Shown here: piece after piece, positions 1 through 10,850 of the stretch | Layout of the letters: each line of letters starts with the position of its first letter | Numbering within the stretch: the stretch's first letter is position 1 | Origin: Chelydra serpentina | Lineage: Eukaryota > Chordata > Testudines > Chelydridae | Assembly (NCBI GenBank): GCA_037349315.1 | Contig: JBAIAC010000280.1 | Span: forward strand, 124,001 to 188,000 | Length of the DNA stretch: 64,000 bases | Direction: 5' to 3' | Notes under the pieces: generated by a model | Told to the model about the DNA's origin: nothing | What the model saw: only the letters and a program-made list of their open reading frames with translations | Databases searched by the model: none | Program-made: the position numbers and the translations under genes

Positions 1-2
1 AG

Positions 3-752
3 GTGAAGAGGGTGCTGGGTCGCCTCCAGGACACAGGACTGACCATAAACGCTGGAAAGTGCAAGGTGGGGATGGCCTACCTGGGCCACAAGGTGGGGGG
101 CGGCCACCTCAAGCCAGAGCCAGCCAAAGTGGAGGCAATCAAGGACTGGCCCACTCCCCAGACTAAGGAGCAGGTCCAGGCTTTCATTGGGATGGTGGGG
201 CACTACCAGAGGTTTGTGCCCCACTTTAGCTCCCTGGCAGCTCCCCTGACGGAGCTTTCTAGGAAGAGGAAGCCGGACAAGGTGGTCTGGACCGAGCAGT
301 GCCAGAGGACTGTCTGTGCACTGAAGGGGGCACTTATCCAGGGCCCGGTGCTGGCAAACCCGGACTTTAACAAACCCTTCCTGGTGTTCACCGACGCCTC
401 AGACACGGGGCTGGGTGTGGTGCTGATGCAAACTGATACTAAGAGGGAAGAGACACCCCATTGTGTACCTGAGCAAGAAGCTGCTGCCCCGGGAGCAGCA
501 CTATGCGGCCATGGAGAAGGAATGCCTGGCCATGGTGTGGGCCTTAAAAAATCTGCAGCCGTATCTATTTGGGCGGCGCTTCACGTGTACACCGGCCATT
601 CACCCCTGACATGGGTGCACCAGATGAAAGCGGCTAATGCCAAGCTGCTGAGATGGAGCCTTCTCCTCCAGGGTTATGACATGGAGGTGGTCCATGTGAG
701 GGGGCGTGCCAATGTTATAGCTGATGTTTTATCATGGAGCCGGGGTCCCTGA
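3..752 (+). pseudogene. Ty3/gypsy pol fragment (RT thumb and RNase H), frameshifted
   Basis: This is part of a retrotransposon polymerase. The left half reads as the end of a gypsy reverse transcriptase (short motifs TINAGKCK, YLGHKV, FIGMVGHYQRFVPHFS) and leads into an RNase H domain starting FTDASDTGLGVVL. Near position 440 the RNase H sense moves to another frame (LSKKLLPREQHYAAMEKECLAMVWA is legible in pieces) and returns near 590 for TGHSPLTWVHQ, so the copy carries at least two frameshifts and cannot make an active enzyme. No integrase follows; after the stop comes non-coding sequence. The family call rests on motif order and is safe; the exact lineage is not. It faces away from the protease fragment at 977-1693. 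Confidence 0.9.
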
Positions 753-976
753 AATTCCCCAGGTCACTGGCTAAGTGACCTCACACAGTTCAGACTACGA
801 AGTGGGGAGAGATCTGATGAAGTGGGGACGTTTCTTGGTTTTTCCAGTTCTGCAGCAGCCTTTTCCTGGTGCGACGGATGCCCTGATGCCCCGAAAGGGG
901 GATATTGTGGGCCAAGTACAACAGTCTGAGGTGGCACCCCTGGGGAACCACCAACTGCCTCCTGGCTTTCCACGGT

Positions 977-1693
977 TCAGCTTGCCCTGAACCAGCCCAT
1001 TACCGGTACAGGAATCCCTTCTCCCACAGGAATCTCTCCTGGCGGTCCTCCCCCATGGGATCCTACACCGCTGTGGCCAGCCAGGGCCCTCAGCTTCTCC
1101 AAGGAGGGATCCTCCTGCCGCTCCGTCTGGAATTCAGATGCTGGGTTTGAGGATACAGCCCTGGGTGGCGGTGCTTCAGTTTCCCCACCTTGGGACAGAG
1201 GCTCCGGCCCAGCCCCGTCGAGCCCTACTCTCAGTGCTTCGGTCCCCCACTTCTGGAGGTCCTGCGTCCCTCGCTGGCTCTGGCTCCGGGTAAGGACCAG
1301 GGCGCTCCGGGTGCCATCTGGCCAGTTCTCCAAGTCATTACCCATGAGCACCTCGGTGGGCAGGTGATCGTGCACCCCGACCTCTTTGGGTCCCTCCTTC
1401 GCCCCCCATTTCAGGTGTATCCTCACTACAGGCACCTTAACGGGGGGCCTGAACACTCCCCTCAGGGTCATGTAGGCATCGGGCACTAGCTGGTCTGGGC
1501 CTACCACCTCAGACCGCGCCAGCGTCACCTCAGTACCCGTGTCCCAGAACCCCTGGACGCTCCTGTAACCCTTCTGCCAGGCCGAGTTGACAGCAGCAAG
1601 GGCCGGGTTCAGTACATAGGGGTTCCCCCTCAACAACGCAATGGAAAATCGGCTCAAGCCCCACCCAGTGACCTGGGGAAATCTTACACACAC
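977..1693 (-). pseudogene. Ty3/gypsy-like retropepsin fragment
   Basis: This 238-residue open frame holds a retroviral-type aspartic protease. The active-site triad reads DTG (in FWDTGTEVTLARSEVV), followed about 60 residues later by the second conserved segment EVLMGNDL. The stretch RIHLKWGAKEG between them aligns with the protease-like region inside the duplicated 8-kb blocks (14115-14729 and 33884-34498). The C-terminal part is low complexity and may not be protease. No reverse transcriptase follows on this strand, so the piece is an element fragment, oriented opposite to the pol fragment at 3-752. The shared string CCCCAGGTCACTGG near 765 and 1668 in opposite orientations suggests two related copies arranged head to head. 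Confidence 0.75.
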
Positions 1694-2300
1694 CCCTGGG
1701 TGCCCCAGAGAGGCGATACTTCCCCTCTTGCAAGCACAGTCTCGGTGTAGCAGAAAATCTTTAATAACATGAGGTAAACGACATCCGCATTAAATTGGGA
1801 AAACACCACAACTAGGGTGTATAAACCAAACCATGAGCAAAGACCCACCCCAGCCAATTGGGCCATGTCCTTTCCCTTTGGTTCTTGAGTCCAGCAACCC
1901 CAAAGAATCACCCAAAGTCCCAAAAGTCCAACAACCCAAAAGTCTAGCCCCAGAGTTCTAAAGTTCATCTGCAGAGTGTTTCCCTCCCGAGTCTGGGTAG
2001 AAAGGGGGAGGGGAAAGGTAAGGGGCACCTTACGTTGTTCGAAGCTGACTGCCCCGCCCCTCCGTGGTGCTTCGCTCCGCGCTGCTCCACCAGCCATCCC
2101 ACCCGTCGCTGTCGCTCCAGCTATCCCACAAACTGCTCCACCAGCCGCTCAGCAATATATCTTCAGGCTCCCCCACTACTTAACACAGCGCTCAGTGATT
2201 TCAGCTCTTAATAATTTTAGCTCGTTAGTGAAGGGAGCCTTAATGCTGGTGCACCATTAACCCAAAGTGATTTCAGCTCAACAGCCTGTAACTAGACTCC
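1694..2300 (-). mobile_element. probable gypsy LTR and leader, minus strand
   Basis: This AT-richer stretch lies directly 5' of the protease fragment on the minus strand. It holds a TTTATT-type reversed polyadenylation region near 1760 and a splice-donor-like AACGTAAGG on the minus strand near 2035. It fits a 5' LTR plus untranslated leader of the same element. I could not place the LTR ends, so the call is tentative. Confidence 0.4.
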
Positions 2301-2920
2301 TACTGAACTCACAATTAGCTCTGATATAATATTCCACCGTGGAGAGAGGAAACGATGCAACTGGCATTTCAAGCCCTGCAGAGAGAGGAGGGGGACAGAC
2401 ACCCGGGGGGCAGTAAGTTCCATTATTCCAGTGCCAGGGCCAGACGCAGCGTCCCCACACACAGGGGCTGGGGGCTCTGTCTCGGGGCGCTGGGGTGGGT
2501 GCGATTCTGTGGGATGTGGGGGGCCCAGCTCGGGGCTGGGCAATGAGCCCTGGTGGTCCTGGGGGATTTAACTACCCAGCCGCCGGTTGGGGAAGCGCTA
2601 GGGCCGAACGCACCCTGCCCAGTGAGGCCCGGGATGGACGGGGGACGACGGCGGGGGTCCGAGGGGGAGGCCGTAACCGGTGGCGGTCGGTTTAGACTCG
2701 ATGGGGACCCCCAGGCAGGATCTGGCTGTGAAGGGGCAGGGGGCAGGCGGGTGGGGTGCCCGTGGCTGTGAAATGCCGGATGCCCGGCCCTAAGGAAAGG
2801 GAGCGGGGGGTGCTGGGAATCCGGCCGGGAAGGGGTTAATTATCGAGTGCCCGGCCCCCCAGTGCCCCGGGCTCCCTGCAGACCCAGGCGGTGCCCTCCC
2901 CGTGCTGAGCCCTGCTACGG
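2300..2920. other. 3' flank of gene A with an inserted GC-rich segment
   Basis: Positions 2370-2458 match 58290-58378 downstream of gene D. The match resumes at about 2925 (58373 in D). The intervening 460 bp has no counterpart in D and no recognisable gene or repeat. Confidence 0.5.
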
Positions 2921-4494
2921 CCCCTCTCCCCTCTGACAGCCCTGGGCAGAGACCGGCCCGGCTGGGCCAGCGAGTGGGACCCTGGCGCCCTCCAGCGGCT
3001 GCTCCGTGGGGAGCCCATCGTGCCCAGTGCAGGGGCGGCTCCTCTAGCTGGTACCGCAGGGGCTGGTGCTCACAGCATCGGGGGTTCAATCCTGGGGTGC
3101 TGCTGTCAGGTCGGGAGCTGTTTGGGGGGGATTCTCCAAGGCAGGGGTGTTTGGGGGCAGTGCCGGTTTCTCAGCCCCCCGAGGAGAAGCAGCTCGTCCC
3201 CCGGGGAGATTCTCTTCCCTGCACGGTCGGATCCAGGCTCCTGGGGGCGCAGAGAGACGGGGAGTTAGAGGGGCCCGTGTTGCCCTGGGCCCAGCCCCTG
3301 GGGGAGCTGAGCCCCCAACCCCCCTCCCATCCGAGAGGTATAGCTCTGCCCCCCTCTGGGGGTCTCCGAGGTTCTGGGGCCTCCCTGGGGCCGGATCCCT
3401 TCAGGGGAGGCTGCATCCTGCTGCCCCGGCCCCCGGGGGTTCAGTCTCAGTTTCCCCGCTGAAGGGGGCTCCCCGGTGGACAAACTGCCCCTGACACACC
3501 CGGCACCCCAGGACCAGGCCAGGGGGACAAGCAGAGACTCAGGGTCTTTCCCCCCTCAACAGGGAACCAACCCAGCTCCCTTTCCCCATAGAATCCCTCT
3601 GTCCATCCCCACAGGTGCCTTTGCCCCGGCCTGTCTGCTGTGCAGTGAGCCCATCCCCGGGGTATCTGGGCTGCTGCCAAACACAGCCAGGCAGTGCGCG
3701 CTGGGGGAGGCTGGTACGTCACTTGCTGCCCCCCCCACTCGGATGGTCCCCAGGGCGCTGGGGATCAGGGCCCAGCCAGAAGCAGCAGAACATCTATTGC
3801 GGGGGAGGGTCAGGGGGTCCCCTGAGACCCCAGTGTGGGAGGGGAAGCAAGAACTGATGGATTCTGGGTAATGCTCACACCTATTGCCAGGGGGACGTCA
3901 TGTGGCCCAAGAAGGGGGCGTTATTGCCCCCGGACTCTGGCACCCAGCTGGGCCCAATTTCACAGCCCATCCCCCCAGATCCTGCCCCACCCATGGGATC
4001 CCCCAGCAAATTTCAGGCAGCGACCTGCAGAAAGGGAGGCATTGGGGGAGCCGGGGGTCTGGTGGTGAGTGAGAGGCAGGGTCTGGTGGAGAGGGAGGGG
4101 CTCTCCCTCTGATTTATGTGCCCCACCCAGCGTCCCTGGCCCCGTCCCCCACAACCAGCCCCTGGGCACCATGACCTGTTTCCACGGCTGGTTCAATGCG
4201 GGATTCCACCCCCCCGCCCGGCCCCTGTACCTGGCCCCACGCTGCCCAGGCGGTTGGGAGCCGGCGACGCTCCAGGCTCAATCAGGTCAGTTCCCCCTGC
4301 GGGAATAGAACCAGCGTCTGTCAGGGCCGGGGGAGGGGCTGAAACAGCGACTCAGCGATTGCCCCACCGGGGCCCAACTCCTCTATGGGTCCCCAGAATG
4401 GGAGCAACCCCCTGGGAAAAGCCCCCTTCTCTGCAACTACCCTTGGGGGCAGGAATCCCCTCACCACCAGCCCCGAATTTCCAGTGCTGCTGCT

Positions 4495-4704
4495 CAGGGC
4501 CGGCTTTAGACCGATTCCCCCGAATCAGGCCCCGTGCCTAAGAGGGCCCCGCGCCACCCGCTTGTACTCACCCAGCGGCGCTCTGGGTCTTCGGCGGCAC
4601 TGAAGGACCCGCCGCCAAAGTGCCACCGAAGACCTGGAGCGCCACCGGGTGAGTAAATAATTAAAAAGGTGAATCAGGCCCCACACTTCCTAAAGCCGGC
4701 CCTG
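4495..4704. mobile_element. short non-autonomous hAT-type element
   Basis: Terminal inverted repeats CAGGGCCGGCTTTAG and CTAAAGCCGGCCCTG are flanked by the exact 8-bp duplication CTGCTGCT (4487-4494 and 4705-4712). The CAGGG ends and 8-bp duplication are typical of hAT transposons. It lies just 3' of the Ig exon of gene A and carries no coding sequence. Confidence 0.85.
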
Positions 4705-5814
4705 CTGCTGCTCCCCCCTGCCAGTGAACCCCCAGTGACTCCGTCCCCACTCCCCGGCCGGGCGTCCCCTCTGCAGGGCCCAGGGCTCAGGGCAGAGCCT
4801 GGCTCTGAGCGTTCCATCGGTGCAGAGACCCCCTGAGGGTCTGGCTGGGTGTGGGGCTGGGAGCCGGGACACTGAGCTGGGCCCCTCACCTGCTACAATG
4901 AGCTCCAGCGATTCTGTTCTGTTATGGAGTGATATTCGCAGGTGTGGCTCCCTCCATCTTCCCGGCTGACACTGAGGATGGGAAATTCAGCCACGGTCCC
5001 ATCAGGCACCGTCTGCACCTGCGGGTTCGGGTGTCCAGCTTTACGCAGAAAGAACTCCATGGATCGGTACCGACCCTCACAGCGGATGGTGACGCTTCCC
5101 CCAAGCGCCACCACCCTGCTGGGGCTCACCCGGATGGTGGGTTTGGGGTATTCATGCCCTGCTTTCGACGAGAGACAGGAGTTAAACAGGGGAGACACAG
5201 CCCCCGCCTCCCCCCGCCCCAATTCAGTCCATCCGTCATTTGGCCTCTCTAGGAGTCTGTCCCCTACCAGGGTTGGCACTGCCTGTCCATGGGGCTTGGG
5301 GGCAGGGGGTTCACCCAGACGTAGCTCAGGACCCGGCTGCATGAGAGATCACCTGCCCCCCCCACCCGGCCCCACCTAAGGCCAGTCAGGGAGCCTGACC
5401 AGTGGCCCCCTGCAGCTCTGCCCCCCGCCCCGGGGTTGGAAATAGAGTCTGTGACCAGCGGGAGTTGTACAAGACCCACCTTTCCCCAGGCCTTGGGAAC
5501 GGGGGGCCTGTGAGTGCAGGGGAGGGAGCTGTTGGGGGGTGGAACTGGAGGCAGGGGCAGATCTGGGGGGTTCTCCCCAACAGCTGCACTGACTGTGAAC
5601 ATTTTGGTTCCCCCGAGGGGATCCAGAGCCCACGGACAGGCGTTGTTAGCGTTTGTATGAGCTGAAACAAATCCACGTGCCGCCCCCACCCCCAGTCCCC
5701 GATCCTCACAGCCTGGGGTGGGGGGCAGGACATTGAACCAGGGGATGGTTCCCTTCTGCTTCGTCAGACCCCAGGAGCCAGAATCACCTCCTAGTTACTC
5801 CATGGGGTTGGGGT

Positions 5815-6195
5815 TGGAGCAGGGCCGGCACGCTCACTTGGTGACCCTAGGCGGTCGCCTAGGGCGCCAGGAGCCGGGGGACGCCTGGCCATGGCTGCCG
5901 CCCGCCCTCCTGGGGGGGCGGCTGGCTGCGGCTGCCGCCCACCCTCCCAGCTCAGCCGCAGAACCGTGAACCGGGAACACACCTGGCCGCGGCTTCCACC
6001 CACCCTCCCGGCTCTGCGGTTGAGCCGGGAGCCAGGGGGCGGCTGGCCGCAGCTGCCGCCCCCCCTGCCGGCTCAGCCGCGGAACTGGGAACTGGGGGCG
6101 CGGCTTGGCACTGCTGCCGTCTGCCCTCCCGGCTCTGCGGCTGAGCCGGGAGCTGGGGGGCGCTGCGGGCGGGGGGAGGCTGCCACCCCGTGGGT
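5815..6195. repeat. CpG-rich interspersed repeat with internal repeats
   Basis: It begins with a GGCCGG/GGCGGTCGCCTAGGGCGCC core also seen degraded at 48530-48575, followed by several imperfect repeats of a unit carrying CTGGCCGCGGCTGCCGCC. Open frames here are by-products of base composition. It sits in the intron between leader exon 2 and the Ig exon of gene A. Confidence 0.55.
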
Positions 6196-6442
6196 GAGGG
6201 TGTGAGCTCACGGGGAATTTGGGTCAAGTTTTGGGGAAGGTTCAGGGCTCAGTTCTTCTTTTCCCCACCCCAAGCATCCCCTCCCCCATCCTTCATGTTA
6301 CCGTCCTCCCCACAGACTGATAGTCACCTCCCCACACCTCGCTGTGCCGGGTCAGCCAGCAGCCTGGAAAGGAGAGGGCTTGTTAGCAACCAGATCCCAG
6401 AGCAACTGGATGCTACACCCTGGTCTCAGACCCTCCCCCTAG

Positions 6443-6575
6443 GCTGACCAGCCAGCAAGTGTGAAAAATCGGGACAGGGGCTGGGGGGGTAATAGGAGCC
6501 TATATAAGAAAAAGATCCAAAAATCGGGACTGTCCCTATAAAATCAGGACATCTGGTCACCCTACCTCCCCGCAT
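6443..6575. repeat. short palindromic interspersed repeat
   Basis: The ends read GGCTGACCAG and CTGGTCACCC in inverted orientation, and the interior holds GGTAATAGGAGCCTATATAAG. The same unit occurs at 29474-29690. It looks like a small inverted-repeat element; the superfamily is not clear. Confidence 0.6.
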
Positions 6576-6805
6576 GGGCATACACCCTGGTCTCAGATCA
6601 CCCCCTCCATGGGCACACGCCCTGGCTGTCTCCGATACTCACCGAGGAGGAGGACGGTGAGAGCAGACACCATGATGGGGCAGCGGGGAGCCCCTCAGCG
6701 CTGCCACCAACGCCCCGGTGCCCAGCTCCCCCGAGCCCTGAATGCGGCACTGAGCCAGGGGCTGCAGTCGCGGGAAGCCGGGAATGGCTCGTCTCATCCT
6801 GTGTC

Positions 6806-6990
6806 ATAGAATCATAGAATATCAGGGTTGGAAGGGACCTTAGCAGGTCATCTAGTCCAACCCCCTGCTCAGAGCAGGACCAATCCCCAGTTTTTTCCCC
6901 AGATCCCTAAATGGCCCCCTCAAGGATTGAACTCACCACCCTGGGTTTAGCAGGCCAATGCTCCAACCACTGAGCTATCCCTGCCCCCCT
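6806..6990 (-). mobile_element. tRNA-derived SINE with CR1-like tail
   Basis: Read on the minus strand, it opens with a tRNA-like head (A box TAGCTCAGTGGTT, B box region GTTCAATCC) and ends in a CR1-type tail (GTTGGACTAGATGACC, then repeats of ATAGAATC-type sequence). This matches the polIII SINE family known from cryptodiran turtles and is the best single clue to the host. It interrupts the 5' flank of pseudogene A. Confidence 0.88.
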
Positions 6991-7436
6991 CACACCTTTG
7001 CTCTCTCATCTGCCCACAACATCTACATCATTGATCAAAATAGCCCCAGCAAACCACGTCCTCTTGTGCCACAGCCCACGGCCCCCGTGCCGGGCAGGGG
7101 GCACCCCGGGAATGTGGGGTCCCTGTCACCAACACCCCCCTGCCACATCAGGGGAGAGTGATGGGTCCCCTAGCCTGTGTCTCCCTCCCTGCTTGCAGGA
7201 GGTCTCTGGGAGGGGAGTGGGGTATCTCCTTGTTCCAGGGCTGGGGAATGGCTGGCTCAGGGGGGTGGGCAATGGGACATGGGGTCTCTCCCCTCTGGGG
7301 GGCGCTGGCTCCGATCCAAGGCGAGGGGCACAAGAAGACTGAACTCTCCTTCACCAGTGGGTGGGGGTCCTGTATCCCTTTGCCTCTCCCGGCCCATGTC
7401 CCCTCCTAACTCCCAATCCCATCCCCATTCTGCCCC

Positions 7437-8720
7437 CACCCATGTCCCCTCATGTCCCTCACACCCCCGTCCCCTCCCCCACTCTGCCCGCCCAGCCCAT
7501 GTCCCCTCACACCCCCGTCCCCTCCCCCACTCTGCCCCCCGGCCCATGTCCCCTCACACCCCCGTCCACTCCCCCACTCTGCCCACCCAGCTCATGTCCC
7601 CTCACACCCCCGTCCCCTCCCCCACTCTGCCCGCCCAGCCCATGTCCCCTCACACCCCCGTTCCCTCCCCCACTCTGCCCCCCGGCCCCTGTCCCCTAAC
7701 ACCCCCGTTCCCTCCCCCACTCTGCCCCCCGGCCCATGTCCCCTCACACCCCCGTCCCCTCCCCCACTCTGCCCCCCGGCCCCTGTCCCCTCACACCCCC
7801 GTCCCCTCCCCTACTCTGCCCCCCGGCCCATGTCCCCTCACACCCCCGTTCCCTCCCCCACTCTGCCCTCCGGCCCATGTCCCCTCACACCCCCGTCCAC
7901 TCCCCTACTCTGCCCCCCGGCCCATGTCCCCTCACACCCCCGTTCCCTCCCCCACTCTGCCCTCCGGCCCATGTCCCCTCACACCCCCGTTCCCTCCCCC
8001 ACTCTGCCCCCCGGCCCATGTCCCCTCACACCCCCGTCCCCTCCCCCACTCTGCCCCCCGGCCCCTGTCCCCTCACACCCCCGTCCCCTCCCCTACTCTG
8101 CCCCCCGGCCCATGTCCCCTCACACCCCCGTTCCCTCCCCCACTCTGCCCTCCAGCCCATGTCCCCTCACCCCCCCGTCCCCTCCCACACTCTGCCCGCC
8201 CAGCCCATGTCCCCTCACACCCCCGTTCCCTCCCCCACTCTGCCCTCCGGCCCATGTCCCCTCACACCCCCGTTCCCTCCCCCACTCTGCCCCCCGGCCC
8301 ATGTCCCCTCACACCCCCGTCCCCTCCCCCACTCTGCCCCCCGGCCCCTGTCCCCTCACACCCCCGTCCCCTCCCCTACTCTGCCCCCCGGCCCATGTCC
8401 CCTCACACCCCCGTTCCCTCCCCCACTCTGCCCTCCAGCCCATGTCCCCTCACCCCCCCGTCCCCTCCCACACTCTGCCCGCCCAGCCCATGTCCCCTCA
8501 CACCCCCGTTCCCTCCCCCACTCTGCCCTCCGGCCCATGTCCCCTCACACCCCCATCCCCTCTCCCACTCTGCCCCCCGGCCCCTGTCCCCTCACACCCC
8601 CGTCCCCTCCCCCACTCTGCCAGCCTGGCCCATGTCCCCTCACATCCCCGTCCCCTCCCCCACTCTGCCCCCCAGCCCATGTCCCCTCACACCCCCATTC
8701 TGCCCCCCAGCCTGTCTCCC
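7437..8720. repeat. 47-bp GC-rich minisatellite, about 27 units
   Basis: Units carry CCCATGTCCCCTCACACCCC, then a GTCCCCTCCCCCACTCTGC-type half. Variants (CCCCTG for CCCATG, GTTCCC for GTCCCC, a lost T) recur in register, suggesting higher-order amplification. Because 47 is not a multiple of three, all three plus-strand frames stay open and give long artefactual reading frames. A non-amplified relative of the flank lies at 54820-55090 upstream of gene C. Confidence 0.93.
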
Positions 8721-8757
8721 CTCTCCCCTCCCACTAGACATGGCCACCCTCTCCCAT

Positions 8758-9159
8758 TGTTAGCCAAAAGGGCTCGGTTCTCCCTGGAGCTGCCCAATTA
8801 CCCCAAGGAGGCACGGGAGTCTAGAAGACGGCTTCCAATTCTTTATTGATCAGTCAGCTGAGCGGGTGTTTCCCCTCGGCTAATGCCAGAGAGAAAAACA
8901 CAACTTACAAGCACAAAGCAGGCCCTTTTATACCCAGTAACAAAACAATCTTAGCATGCATACATTCTGTTAACCTATAGAATTTCAAATTCCTTTCTAG
9001 GGGTTTAATAGGATACATCTGTTGGACCTTCCTGATTGATTATTCTTCTGGGGGTCTTTAGGATGCATATGTCCGACCTCCTTGATTGATTGTCTCGCTA
9101 TACATTCCTTTCTAGGGGTTAATAGAATACATCTGTCCAGCCCCCTCCTGGGCCCAACA
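8758..9159 (-). mobile_element. solo LTR of an endogenous retrovirus
   Basis: The 402-bp unit starts TGTTAG and ends CCAACA on the plus strand and is flanked by CCAT duplicated at 8754-8757 and 9160-9163. On the minus strand it has a TATA box (GGGTATAAAA, near 8930) followed by AATAAA (near 8845), the order expected of an LTR. No internal retroviral sequence adjoins it. The matching interval upstream of gene C lacks it, so it inserted after the units diverged. Confidence 0.85.
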
Positions 9160-9164
9160 CCATT

Positions 9165-10140
9165 GCTCTCAAAAGCAGGGAAGCCCCTGGCTGCCCCTGG
9201 TTAACATGGCCGCCCCCTTTCTGACTCATGCTGCCCCCTGGCAAAATGGCCGACATCTGGACTGTGGGGGTGGGGCAATGGCTGTGTGGAAACGACGCCC
9301 AGGCCCCCCCGCCCCGCTTCTCTGACCCAGCCTGTGCCCCCCCAAACTCCCTTCTCTTGATCCCACCCCCATGGCCATGGGGGGCCCTTGCCTACACCCA
9401 CACCCCACACACACACACACTGCTCCCCCACGGCTGGAGCTGCCCCATCTCAACTGGGCGTCAGTGTGAAAACAATCCTGCCCCCACCCCCGCTTTGCTG
9501 TGGGGGGGAGCTACATGGGAAAGAGCCCCCCAGCCTTCCCCCCCATGCTCGCCCCCCCATCAGCCCCTCTCCTCCAAAGCCCCCATCTCCCACCCGGCCT
9601 GACCCCATCAGGGAGGGAGGCTGAGGGGACAGGGTGGGGTCATTAAAGGCCAGGCAGCATGTGGGGCAGAGGGAGGAAGGAAGAAGAATGTGGGGGGAGG
9701 GGGAAAGGACGGAGACAGAGGGGGCAAGAGCTGAGGGGAGGCTGGGGCAGGACAGTGACAGAAGAGGGAGGATTTGGGGTCCCCGTGTGTGTTTCAAGCT
9801 GAACCTGCCCCATGGCCATGGGGGCTCCCCCGTCTCCTCTCCCTCCCAGGCCGACTCAGCTGGGGTTTTGGCAGGAAACAATCCTACCACCGCCCCCATC
9901 TCAGACCCACTGCAGGTGTTGGGGCTACATGGCAAAGTGTGGGGAGCAGAAAAGGGGGGTCAGGAAAAGGTATTGGGGGGCTGGAAATGTGGGTGGGGGA
10001 GGAGCATCTAGAGGGGTGGGGGGAGTAGGGGAGGGGAAGGGGAGGTATGGGGGGGCCATTATGAGGCAGGGAATGTGGGGCAGAGGGGGCTGTAGAGGGC
10101 TGTGGGGGCCGCAGACTGAGGGGAAAGAAAGTAAGTGCGA
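9165..10140. repeat. unit-specific upstream segment, copy 1
   Basis: This interval matches 55080-56045 upstream of gene C over its length (shared landmarks CTGGCTGCCC, AACATGGCC, GGGGCAATGGCTG, CATGGGGG). Each copy has an internal tandem duplication: a C-rich block following AACAATCCT is seen at 9470 and 9877 here. No gene is recognised in it. Confidence 0.65.
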
Positions 10141-10299
10141 TGAAGAGGGGGATTTTCTTGTTTTTTCCTTGTTTTCCCATGGTTTGCATGCAGAGCGGGT
10201 GGGACTCAGTTTCCCTGGGTGTTACGGGTTTAACGAGGTGATGGGAGAGGGAGTTAACGAGGTCATGGGGGGACAATGGGCCAAGGAGAGAGGACCCCG

Positions 10300-10850
10300 G
10301 TGACCTGACCAGCCGGTTCCAGCCAGAGGGGCCAGAGGGCAGAGGGGGCCCAGGTGACCCTGTTTACCTGGAGAGAAGACAATGGACTGGGGGGGCTGGG
10401 GGCCGGTGATATCAGATGCCCAGCTGGGCAGCAGGGGGGCTCGGGGCTGGAGAGGGGGAGCAGGCAGAGCCCACCTGGATGCAGGGGAGACTGGGATGTG
10501 CTGGGCTGAGGGAGGCCAGGCCTGAGACCCGGAGAGTTTCCTGTGCTGGGTTCAGATGCTCAATAAACCCTCCTGTGTTACGCTGGCTGAGAGTCGCTCC
10601 GGGCGAGAGATCAGGGGGCATTATTCCCTCTGGGAGTGGAGGCCCCGGGGGCCCAGAGCAAGGGGACTCCCTTGGGGGGCCCACGGCAGAGACAGGTGTG
10701 CTAAGGCTCAGAGAGGTGCAGCTCCAGGAGGGGGAGGGGCTGAACCCCGAGAGAGAGTGGACTCCCGAGAAGGGCTGTCGCACCCCCCACAGACCGCACG
10801 GGCCAAGAGTGGGCACGACCTGTGAGTCCGTGACACCATGCGTCACACCC
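10300..10850 (+). repeat. LTR-like or retroelement 3'-end repeat
   Basis: A CTCAATAAACCCTCCTGTGTT segment near 10558 contains an AATAAA signal and is followed by GCTGAGAGTCGCTCC and a long GC-rich tail. The same sequence is at 30010-30565. It resembles the end of an LTR followed by internal sequence, but I could not find its borders. Confidence 0.5.

Larger units (their letters stand above)
2925..6673 (-). pseudogene. leukocyte Ig-like receptor gene A (LILR/CHIR-type), pseudogene
   Basis: This is a decayed minus-strand receptor gene related to genes B, C and D. Leader exon 1 (6673-6643, MVSALTVLLL) and the 36-bp leader exon 2 (6363-6328) are intact, with GT/AG borders. The single Ig exon (5158-4890) starts well (YPKPTIRVSPS, first Cys in TIRCEG, second in HTCEYH), but it is 269 bp where its relatives have 282-291. 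The loss removes most of the G strand and shifts the frame, giving a TAG codon at the exon edge. The transmembrane exon present in B and D is absent: sequence homologous to its 3' flank (3040-3300) runs straight into sequence homologous to its 5' flank (from about 3395). The upstream promoter-like block of B and C is also missing, with a SINE starting 130 bp 5' of the start codon. Confidence 0.85.

Noticed and set aside
2460..2790. Possible exon in the GC-rich insert downstream of gene A
   Set aside because: No open frame with plausible splice sites or recognisable protein similarity.
6900..6990. Possible tRNA gene
   Set aside because: A and B box motifs are present but belong to the head of a SINE, with a CR1-like tail and no tRNA fold at the 3' side.
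7437..8720. Possible CRISPR-like array
   Set aside because: Units are contiguous without unique spacers and the host is a vertebrate.
7177..8849. Long plus-strand reading frames of 333-528 codons
   Set aside because: They are translations of a 47-bp minisatellite in all three frames, with no start context, domain or splice support.
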